Of a stretch of DNA of 64,000 bases, positions 56,949 through 64,000 are shown in pieces (positions within the stretch are counted from its first letter, which is position 1; each line of letters begins with the position of its first letter). A program made the translations under genes and the position numbers. The stretch is from positions 124,001 through 188,000 of the forward strand of contig JBNKJS010000012.1 of NCBI GenBank assembly GCA_050291365.1. The letters are read 5' to 3'. Below the pieces are notes generated by a model. It saw only the letters and a program-made list of their open reading frames with translations, did not search any database and had not been told where the DNA came from. The stretch is from JAAGZL01 sp050291365 (GTDB lineage: Bacteria; Pseudomonadota; Gammaproteobacteria; Chromatiales; Chromatiaceae).

Positions 56949-59093
56949 ATGGCCAAAAAACGTCGTCCTCCTTCTCGTAGTAACAATCCCAAGGCGTCGG
57001 GTTCTAATAATGTGCAGTTTGATCAACTGCTGCAACGCATCGCACAGCAGATTGATGCGGGGGAGTTGGCGCCGGCTGAAACCGCTCTAAACCAGATTCT
57101 TCAGCAGCAGCCACGCAATGGGTTTGCTCTGTACTTGATGGGGGTGCTGGCTCACCGTACCGGGCATGTTGAGCAGGCGTTGGAGTTGATTGAGAAGGCC
57201 ATCAAGTCTCATCCGAAGGTAGCCCTGTTTCGTAACAGTATCACAGAGATGTATCGTCAGCTCGGTCGCCTGGATGATGCGATCGTCCACGGTAGAAAGG
57301 CAATACAGCTGGAATCTTCTAATGCCGTTGCCCACAGCAACCTTGGTATCATCTACTACAACCGCAAAGAGTATGATCAAGCCGTGCTCTGTCAACAGAA
57401 CGCCCTCAAACTGGATCCTAATCTTCTGCAGGCATTAAATAATCTGGGATGCATCTATGGAGAGCGTGGGGAGAAAGAGAAGGCGATCACATATTTTCGC
57501 AAGGTGTTAGAGCTGGAGCCAGGATATCTGGGGGCGCGTAATAATCTGGGCGCAGTGCTGGCTAAATTGGAGCGTCCCAAAGAGGCCATTGTTGAGTTAA
57601 ATGCGGTACTCCAGGCCAGCCCCGGTTATGCTGATGCCCACGCTAATCTTGGTGCAGCCATGCTGCTACTTGAACAGTTGGAACAGGCCGAAGCGGCATA
57701 CCGTAAAAACCTGGAGTTGCTGCCCGGCAATGTTACCGGTCTGATGGGACTAGCCCGCACACTCAAGGAACAGGATCGCTTAAACGAAGCGCAGACGCTG
57801 GTGGATCAGATAGTTGCGGTTGTGCCTGATATGGCTGAGGTGCATAGTCTGCTGGGAGAGATCTATCTGTTGCGCGAATGCTATGGTGAGGCCGAAACTG
57901 CCTTCCACAACTCCATAGAGCTGAATTCGGGATTGGCCAGCGCTTATCTCGGGCTTGGTCAAGTACAAACGGAACTAGGTCAGCTTGATGCGGCTTGTGC
58001 CAGTTTCGAACATGTCATGGCCATTGACCCTGGCAATATCATGCCACACATATTTATGGCCATGGTACGCAACCTTTCCCATGGCGATCCATCACTGGCG
58101 CGAATGGAGGCAGAAATGGAAAAGGCTGACCAGTTGATGCCGGCCAAAGCGCTGCCTCTACATTTCGCTCTCGGCAAGACCTATGATGGCCTGCAGGAGT
58201 ACGATAAGGCCTTCTCTCACTTTGCTGCAGGGTGTCGGTTAAAACGCGCACAAGTCCAATATGATGCAGATAACACGGAAAAGATATACGCCAGCATCAT
58301 GACCTATCTCAGCCGCGAAAATATTGATCGTTTGCGTGGTGCAGGTGATCCTTCAGATATGCCTATCTTTATACTGGGCATGCCGCGATCAGGAACCACT
58401 TTGGTGGAGACCATCATAGCCAATCATCCTATGGTCTATGGAGCTGGTGAACTGCCAGATCTGCTGGATATTGTCGGGCGGCCTAATCCGGATGCCGAGC
58501 CACCTGGGTATCCCGGTTCTCTTAGTGATATTTCCCAGGATGATTTGAACTCCATGGGTGCCCGCTATGTGGAAGCTGTGCGCACCCATGCGGATTCAGT
58601 GCGTCACATCACGGATAAGAACCCTTTTAATTTTCTGGCGCTGGGCCTGATTCATCTGATTCTGCCCAATGCCAAGATAGTTCACGTCAAGCGTAATCCA
58701 CTGGATACCTGCCTTTCCGGCTTCACTCAACTGTTTAACGCCGATACCCAAGCGTATGGCTATGACCTTACAGAAATAGGTGGTTATTACGTCAGCTACG
58801 CCCGGCTGATGGAGCATTGGCGCGAGGTGTTGCCTGAGAATACCTTCTACGAACTGCAGTACGAAGAGTTGGTTGCTGATAAGGAGGAGCAGATCAGGCG
58901 TCTGATTGATTACTGCGGTCTGGAGTGGAATGACGCCTGTCTGGAATCACACAAGAGCGGTAGAAGTGTTAAAACAGCCAGCATCACCCAGGTGCGCCAG
59001 CCGGTCTACACCTCGTCTGTGCAGCGCTGGCGTCACTATGAGAAATATCTGCAGCCTCTGATTGATGCCTTGGGGCCTTATGCCCCGAATTAG
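56949..59093 (+). CDS. TPR-repeat sulfotransferase (paralogue 1)
   Basis: A 714-residue protein: a basic N-terminus (MAKKRRPPSRSNN), about ten TPR units from residue 25 to 450 (AVAHSNLGIIYYNRKEYDQA, LQALNNLGCIYGERGEKEKA) and a C-terminal sulfotransferase domain (about 470-705) with the PAPS-binding PIFILGMPRSGTTLVETI and the KIVHVKRNPLDTCLSG loop. It resembles tyrosylprotein-type sulfotransferases and could sulfate a protein or surface glycan. It has no signal peptide. It is convergent with paralogue 2 (13 bp), and its last 166 bp recur at 61331. Confidence 0.88.
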   Translation: MAKKRRPPSRSNNPKASGSNNVQFDQLLQRIAQQIDAGELAPAETALNQILQQQPRNGFALYLMGVLAHRTGHVEQALELIEKAIKSHPKVALFRNSITEMYRQLGRLDDAIVHGRKAIQLESSNAVAHSNLGIIYYNRKEYDQAVLCQQNALKLDPNLLQALNNLGCIYGERGEKEKAITYFRKVLELEPGYLGARNNLGAVLAKLERPKEAIVELNAVLQASPGYADAHANLGAAMLLLEQLEQAEAAYRKNLELLPGNVTGLMGLARTLKEQDRLNEAQTLVDQIVAVVPDMAEVHSLLGEIYLLRECYGEAETAFHNSIELNSGLASAYLGLGQVQTELGQLDAACASFEHVMAIDPGNIMPHIFMAMVRNLSHGDPSLARMEAEMEKADQLMPAKALPLHFALGKTYDGLQEYDKAFSHFAAGCRLKRAQVQYDADNTEKIYASIMTYLSRENIDRLRGAGDPSDMPIFILGMPRSGTTLVETIIANHPMVYGAGELPDLLDIVGRPNPDAEPPGYPGSLSDISQDDLNSMGARYVEAVRTHADSVRHITDKNPFNFLALGLIHLILPNAKIVHVKRNPLDTCLSGFTQLFNADTQAYGYDLTEIGGYYVSYARLMEHWREVLPENTFYELQYEELVADKEEQIRRLIDYCGLEWNDACLESHKSGRSVKTASITQVRQPVYTSSVQRWRHYEKYLQPLIDALGPYAPN

Positions 59094-59106
59094 GACCGTA
59101 GGTCCC

Positions 59107-61182
59107 CTATGATTTCAGTATATCTTCCAACTCTGTGAGCCGGTCGCCGTATTGTTTCGATAATCGCACAGAACTGCTGTATATTGGCTGCCTTACCTGA
59201 ACACTACTTGCAGTTTGTACGCTTCTTTCTGTCTTATGGAACCTAAGACAGGCTTCGTCCCAAGGCAGGCCGCAGTACTCAAGCAATCCTCGTGTTTGCC
59301 CTTGTTGATCAGTAATCAATTCCTCATAGTGGATGTCGTATATGAAGCCAGAAAAGATTTGTTGCCAATGCTTCATTAGATCAATATATAGCTGGTAGTA
59401 CTCACCAAGCTCTACTAAGTTATAGGCATATTTATGTGCATCGGCAAAATAGTTCTTATAGATAGATAGGCAGTTGTCCACAGGATCTCTGTTGCAGTGT
59501 ATTATCTTTGCCTTTGGCAGCGCCGTCCTGATCAGCCCAATATAAAGGAAGTTATGTGGCATCTTATCCGTGATGAACTCTGCTTCCACTGAATGCTCAC
59601 GCAGTTTTTTTATGTAATCGGCGCCAATCCTACTAAGCGCAGTTGCATCCAGATCTAACGAAAAGTCCGGAAAGGCTGAGCCTTTGGGGCATAAAGCATT
59701 AGCCAGTTCACCCATATAGTTTAACTCGCCTGCGCCGAAAACCTGTGGATGACTTGCAACTATTTGCTCTACCAGAGTTGTTCCTGAGCGTGGCATACCC
59801 AAGATGAATATCGGTGTTTTATCATCGTCACCCATACTATGGTGGGCTGAGAAAAAGTCTGCTGAGAATGTCTCTTTAATTCGCGTGAAAAGTTCCTTGG
59901 TTTCAGATGTGGAGTAGTTATAGGTCTTGCGTTTAATCTGGTTTGCCTCAGTAATGAAGTCAAAGGATTTGTCGTAATCCTTCATATCTTCGTATGCCTT
60001 TCCCAAAGCAAAACAGAGGTGCATGCGTTGCTCATCCAGAATTGCGGCATCTCTATATAATCCTTCCATTGTTTGGATGTCATCATCATATGCCGTGTGC
60101 AGTGTGGCAGATGAGAGGTGTCGGTAGGCCTCGGCGTAATCTGGTTTGATGGCAATGGCCTCGCGATAGTGCTCTATTGCCTCACTCAATATTCCAGAGT
60201 GTTCGAGAGCAACGCCTAGGTTTTTGTGCGCCTCGGCATAGGATGGGGTGATGGAAATAGCCATCCTGTAGCATGCAATAGCCTCTTCAACTAGCCCCTT
60301 TGCTTTAAGGGTGTTGCCTAGATTGTTCTGTGCCTCTGAATGGTTGGGGTTGGCTTTAATAACTTTTCGATAACAGGCAATAGCCTCATCAAGCTGGGCT
60401 ATGGCATTGAAGGCATTTCCAAGATTATTCTGTGCTTCAGCATATGTTGGCCTGAAGGAAAGGGATTTTTGGTAGTTTTCTATGGCTGCATTCCACTGGC
60501 CAAGATTAGCAAGCGCAATACCTAGTCCGTTGTAGGCCTCACAAAAAGACGGGTTAATATTGATTGCCTTTCTATAGCTAGTGATGGCTTTTTCATGCTC
60601 GCCAAGAGCCCGGAGAGCATTACCAAGATTGTTATGTGCTTCTGCATAGTTTGGCTTAAAAGCGATAGCCTTACGATAACAGGAAGCGGCTTCATCTGGA
60701 CGTCCTAGATCACAGAGCGCATTTCCGTAATTATTGTGTGCTTCTGGGTAGTTTTGCTTTTGTGACAAAGCCTTTTGGTAGTTTTCAATAGCTTCTTCAG
60801 GGCGCCCCAGCTCCACCAGAGCAACCCCTATATTATTGTAGGCACCTAACAGCCTTGGATTAGACTTAATTGCCTTAGCTATTAGTTGAACTGCCATCTG
60901 GTTGTTCCCGGTTTGGTTGGCAATCACACCTAGTAGGTTATTTGCGTCTGCATTATCGGGATCTGATGCCAGTATTTGCTGATACAATTCCGACGCAAGC
61001 TGAAGATTGCCGGATTGGTGGCTCTGTAACGCCTGTTGCAGCAGGGTTGAGTTTGTGTCGTTTGTAGTTGAGTTTCTTTTAGGGGTTCGCATACGCTGCC
61101 CGCCCCCCGGCTTCTTTGTCCGTTTATTTTTTGTTTTCTTGTTTCTTTTTGTGCTCATTGTCTGATTGCAAGTCCCTTTCAT
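59107..61182 (-). CDS. TPR-repeat sulfotransferase (paralogue 2)
   Basis: A 691-residue protein with the same layout as paralogue 1: basic leader, about ten TPR units (AEAHNNLGNALRALGEHEKA, YAEAQNNLGNAFNAIAQLDE) and a sulfotransferase domain with PIFILGMPRSGTTLVEQIV and KIIHCNRDPVDNCLS. The C-terminus RSVQTASSVQVRQPIYSSSV is clearly related to paralogue 1 but diverged, so the duplication is old. Lower GC than paralogue 1 suggests a different origin or history. It lies between paralogue 1 and a fragment that belongs to the paralogue 1 type. Confidence 0.87.
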   Translation of the reverse strand: MKGTCNQTMSTKRNKKTKNKRTKKPGGGQRMRTPKRNSTTNDTNSTLLQQALQSHQSGNLQLASELYQQILASDPDNADANNLLGVIANQTGNNQMAVQLIAKAIKSNPRLLGAYNNIGVALVELGRPEEAIENYQKALSQKQNYPEAHNNYGNALCDLGRPDEAASCYRKAIAFKPNYAEAHNNLGNALRALGEHEKAITSYRKAININPSFCEAYNGLGIALANLGQWNAAIENYQKSLSFRPTYAEAQNNLGNAFNAIAQLDEAIACYRKVIKANPNHSEAQNNLGNTLKAKGLVEEAIACYRMAISITPSYAEAHKNLGVALEHSGILSEAIEHYREAIAIKPDYAEAYRHLSSATLHTAYDDDIQTMEGLYRDAAILDEQRMHLCFALGKAYEDMKDYDKSFDFITEANQIKRKTYNYSTSETKELFTRIKETFSADFFSAHHSMGDDDKTPIFILGMPRSGTTLVEQIVASHPQVFGAGELNYMGELANALCPKGSAFPDFSLDLDATALSRIGADYIKKLREHSVEAEFITDKMPHNFLYIGLIRTALPKAKIIHCNRDPVDNCLSIYKNYFADAHKYAYNLVELGEYYQLYIDLMKHWQQIFSGFIYDIHYEELITDQQGQTRGLLEYCGLPWDEACLRFHKTERSVQTASSVQVRQPIYSSSVRLSKQYGDRLTELEDILKS

Positions 61183-61330
61183 TTATTCGCCGATAATATT
61201 GCCAGTAGCAATCTTACGCGATAGCCACAAACAAAAGAAAGGGGGAGAAAAGGGTGTACGAAGAAATCATGGTCAGATAGCAGTTGTTTCAAATATTAGA
61301 AACAACTTCTTTCTCACCAGTTTTTTTTCA

Positions 61331-61499
61331 GAATGACGCCTGTCTGGAATCACACAAGAGCGGTAGAAGTGTTAAAACAGCCAGCATCACCCAGGTGCGC
61401 CAGCCAGTTTACACCTCGTCTGTGCGGCGCTGGCGTCACTATGAGAAATATCTCCAACCGCTGATTGATGCCTTGGGGCCTTATGCACCCAGTCAGTGA
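61331..61499 (+). pseudogene. 3' fragment of a third TPR-sulfotransferase gene
   Basis: The plus strand reads NDACLESHKSGRSVKTASIT and on to IDALGPYAPSQ-stop, nearly identical in DNA and protein to the end of paralogue 1 (58928-59093). Everything 5' of this point is missing; the join is at GAATGACGCC, after a T-rich stretch. The close DNA identity points to recent duplication or gene conversion. Confidence 0.9.
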
Positions 61500-61596
61500 G
61501 GCCAGCCAACTTCAGCTGATACAATTTATTACAATCAAGAAATACCCCAGACACATACCACCTGTACCCTGCCCGTAAGTTTTCAAATAACAATGG

Positions 61597-62157
61597 GTGA
61601 ATATGATGTCTACACAAAAAAAACTACGGGTTAAAGATCGTTTTCCAAGAAAGGTTATCACTCCTATAACTGGAGCATTGTCTCTGGTAATCGGGGTATC
61701 CGGCGTAATGCTGTTCTTTCATTTCGGTGAAGGGTTGGTGAAGGAGGCCCATGAGTGGCTGGGGATGGCATTTGTGGCCGCAATTCTGGTTCACCTTGCC
61801 ATTAACTGGAGTACATTCAAACAACACTTTAGGAAACCTGCTGCATGGGTTGGTACCGGCATGGTCTCTGCTCTAAGTGTCATGTTTCTGGTAGCCTCTC
61901 TATCTGGTACCCCGCACGAAAATCCAACAAGATCTATTATGCGATCGATTGAGACCACGGCTGTGTCTGATCTAGCTCCGGTATTTAAGATCAGTCAGTC
62001 AGAGATGATTGAGAAACTGGATAAGGCCGGTGTGGAGATAGAGACAGGGCAGGAGACGCTGCGGGAGTTGGCGGGTAAGAGTGGCATTAATGCACGTAGA
62101 TTGATTGCCGCTTTAGTGAGTAGATCGGCCCCTGATAAGAGTGCTTTGACGAATTGA
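61597..62157 (+). CDS. DUF4405 domain-containing membrane protein
   Basis: The 186-residue product has two to three membrane helices (VITPITGALSLVIGVSGVML, HEWLGMAFVAAILVHLAINW, MVSALSVMFLVASL) with histidines at membrane faces (FFHFGEG, HEWLG, VHLAINW), the haem-b-like arrangement of DUF4405. The C-terminal 70 residues form a soluble segment with LRELAGKSGINARRLIAAL, resembling a small helical domain. A role in membrane electron transfer is inference. Short spacing after the fragment at 61499. Confidence 0.75.
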   Translation: MNMMSTQKKLRVKDRFPRKVITPITGALSLVIGVSGVMLFFHFGEGLVKEAHEWLGMAFVAAILVHLAINWSTFKQHFRKPAAWVGTGMVSALSVMFLVASLSGTPHENPTRSIMRSIETTAVSDLAPVFKISQSEMIEKLDKAGVEIETGQETLRELAGKSGINARRLIAALVSRSAPDKSALTN

Positions 62158-62193
62158 GCAACTGTTGCTGTAGTAATAAAGTTGCGTAATTTG

Positions 62194-63369
62194 TTAGTTG
62201 GGTTGCGCAAGGTTATCTTGCAGCTCTTTTACTAGCTCGGGGTGAGAGTTGTGGTACTGATTAAGCTCTTTTTTCGAAGTGGTTATTTCGCGATCAATTG
62301 TTGCGCTACTTAGACTTGTCCCAAAATTATGAGGGGCGTTATTGTGATCCCATAGTCGGAGTATTATGAGTTTTCCCAGGGATGCTTTGTAGTGATTTGA
62401 TTCCCAATACCAACGAGGTGATGTCGGTGAATATCCATTTGGCGGGAATGGTTCTGTGGTGTATTCAGATATCCCAGAAAAATCTACGAGATCAATGTTA
62501 CATCCGTCTGCTCGATATTGTTCGGTGATACGAGTCACTTCGCGCTTCCAGCTATAAAGTTGTTCTTGCAGACCAATATTTTTCAATAGTAGCAGTTGAC
62601 GTATATGCATCGGAGAGATGAAGAGCTTAACTCGGATACTGTTCTTGCAAGCGTAGCCAGATAATTGATTTAATATTTCTATTCGTTCCTTATGTATAAG
62701 GATATCTTTATCACGCTTTAGTTGTTTGAAGAGTGATCTCTCAAATTTCTGGGACTTCGCTTTTGAGCCATATTCCCGTATATGCTTTTCTTTACCTGCA
62801 AAATTTCTTGAACCATTAAGATTTGTGGGATGCGGTTTAGAATACATTGTTGCAGCAGTCATTAAGGCGTTCTTCGACCACAATGCAAAACTGAGTCTGT
62901 GAAGCGTGCCGCTAATACGCCCCATGACTGTTGTATCATGTTCCATAAATGCGGGGATGCTTGCGTGATTAACTATATAAAACTGGCCAAAATCAAGGCC
63001 TATGATGATATTGGATGGAACATAATAGGATAAAGCATAGCGAAAGTATTTATCTATCTCATCAATGGTTGCGCCTGTAATAGAAAGACTATATGCGTTT
63101 CCTATATAGTTCTGTATCTCCGGATCATCAATGTCAAAACCAAGTTTAACTCTAGAGCTACCCAATAGTAATGTTTTTGGTCGTAACCAGGGGAGAGCTA
63201 ACGCCTTGGCTGGTCGGTCACCTCCCCATACGCGATTGCCGAGCAGTGAGGTGGTGCGTAACCCATTTAGACGAAAATATCCAAAAGGATCTAACAGATA
63301 GCTAACTGATCCTGAAATTAATAAGATCAGAAAAAAGGATAGCGCCAAAGAACGTAAATATCGAGTCAT
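62194..63369 (-). CDS. Membrane-anchored SGNH-like protein, partner of MBOAT acyltransferase
   Basis: From ATG 63369, which starts 3 bp after the MBOAT stop, a 391-residue protein is read with one N-terminal helix (LALSFFLILLISGSVSYLL). A LLLGSSRVKLGFDID motif fits the first block of SGNH/AlgX-like acyltransferases, and NIIIGLDFGQF lies in the core. A downstream PNGYSPTSPRWYWESNHYKASLG segment carries a possible His. By analogy with alginate AlgI/AlgJ, it would finish transfer of an acetyl group to a surface polysaccharide in the periplasm. Confidence 0.7.
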   Translation of the reverse strand: MTRYLRSLALSFFLILLISGSVSYLLDPFGYFRLNGLRTTSLLGNRVWGGDRPAKALALPWLRPKTLLLGSSRVKLGFDIDDPEIQNYIGNAYSLSITGATIDEIDKYFRYALSYYVPSNIIIGLDFGQFYIVNHASIPAFMEHDTTVMGRISGTLHRLSFALWSKNALMTAATMYSKPHPTNLNGSRNFAGKEKHIREYGSKAKSQKFERSLFKQLKRDKDILIHKERIEILNQLSGYACKNSIRVKLFISPMHIRQLLLLKNIGLQEQLYSWKREVTRITEQYRADGCNIDLVDFSGISEYTTEPFPPNGYSPTSPRWYWESNHYKASLGKLIILRLWDHNNAPHNFGTSLSSATIDREITTSKKELNQYHNSHPELVKELQDNLAQPN

Positions 63370-63371
63370 GA

Positions 63372-64000
63372 TTAAAATTGAAAATAGATAAACCGTGCCG
63401 TCCCTTGCATACAGGCCAGGGATGTAAATAAAAGCAAGCTTATACCAATTGCCCATATTAGGGTTGGAGCAAAACGTAGCTTTGATGCGCCCGGTAGTAG
63501 ATCCGATGATGTCTGTTCAGGCGTTCTTGGGCGCTGGTCGATTGCTGTCCAGTATGGCGAGAAGAATTTCTGTGTATTTGGCAGACCCCATACTATGACA
63601 GACATTACTAGAAGTAATGCGGTATCGTATTCATCTATCATGGGTCTGAATGCCAGCCCTGAAAAATCTCCGTCTGCAAAAAACACGATTCCTTTATACA
63701 TGTTCTCAAATACCGAGAACGCCACATCAAGGTTGTTGGAGCGAAAAAAAACACCAAGCATAATAGTCACACAAAAAGTTAATATAATAGAACCCCAAGG
63801 AGTAAAAACCCCCAGGCGTTGCTTCCAGCCAATATAATCAAGAATGATTCCACGATAGTGTATTCCCAGCATCAATAAACCCTGTATTCCCCCCCAAACT
63901 AAAAAAGTTGGGCCAACACCATGCCATATACTTGAGATAAACGTAGTTAACACCAATGCACCTACAGACCCTACTTTTAATTTTTTTGAACGGGCTAGTG
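63372..64000 (-). CDS. MBOAT-family O-acyltransferase, C-terminal part (runs off the window end)
   Basis: The frame is open from 64000 down to the stop at 63372, reading SKKLKVGSVGALVLTTFISS and then the MBOAT signature IWHGVGPTFLVWGGIQGLLM with the conserved histidine. Several membrane helices follow. An internal TTG at 63956 is not a real start, since the frame and family similarity continue upstream. MBOAT proteins such as AlgI move acyl groups across the membrane to polysaccharide O-acetylation partners, here probably the next gene. Confidence 0.85.
   Translation of the reverse strand, partial: LARSKKLKVGSVGALVLTTFISSIWHGVGPTFLVWGGIQGLLMLGIHYRGIILDYIGWKQRLGVFTPWGSIILTFCVTIMLGVFFRSNNLDVAFSVFENMYKGIVFFADGDFSGLAFRPMIDEYDTALLLVMSVIVWGLPNTQKFFSPYWTAIDQRPRTPEQTSSDLLPGASKLRFAPTLIWAIGISLLLFTSLACMQGTARFIYFQF

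Overview
The window is a chromosomal segment from a sulfur-oxidising, microaerophilic gammaproteobacterium. The gene orders pepA/lptFG, yebC-ruvCAB-ybgC-tolQRAB-pal-cpoB-queE-queC, mltD/yafS-rnhA-dnaQ and pyrG-kdsA-eno-ftsB-ispD-ispF-truD are gammaproteobacterial. The complete cbb3 oxidase locus, an FNR-type regulator, a YeeE/YedE sulfur transporter, a DsrE-like protein, a superoxide reductase and a VPxP-type CTERM protein fit a thiotrophic (Chromatiales-like) organism. Species cannot be fixed from the sequence alone. No CRISPR array, rRNA or intact insertion sequence was seen.

Layout: 1-2834 start of pepA, divergent from lptFG. 2886-6117 minus-strand operon HDOD protein / radical SAM / cupin / RDD. 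6152-16982 hydrolase, yebC, ruvCAB, the tol-pal cluster and queE-queC. 17278-18650 sulfur transporter and a tRNA-Lys with a near-consensus promoter and a strong terminator. 18771-21814 small secreted protein, a decayed quinone oxidoreductase copy, a CTERM protein, phhB and the intact oxidoreductase. 22016-26109 redox-defence island (Fpr, rubrerythrin, MsrA, superoxide reductase, peroxiredoxin) and sfsA. 26110-35185 ccoNOQP, a 41-residue membrane protein, ccoG-fixH-ccoI-ccoS. 35195-41357 envelope and secreted proteins plus an aldolase/dehydrogenase fusion. 41354-46364 mltD, yafS, rnhA, dnaQ, fnr. 46637-53053 housekeeping run pyrG to truD. 53054-56948 accessory, repeat-rich DNA with decayed gene pieces, dsrE, a CDF transporter and an attC-like hairpin. 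56949-64000 two opposed TPR-sulfotransferases, a fragment of a third, a cytochrome b-like protein, and an MBOAT / SGNH-like O-acylation pair running off the end.

How it fits together: three FNR-type palindromes (upstream of ccoN, between msrA and superoxide reductase, and just upstream of fnr) suggest that the window's own FNR couples high-affinity respiration, anaerobe-style oxygen defence and its own expression. The least explained signals are RNA-scale ones: a four-tract G-run repeat and an 8-bp hairpin over the tolR ribosome-binding site, two mutually exclusive hairpins around the queE ribosome-binding site, and a 13-bp UUCG hairpin behind ccoP.
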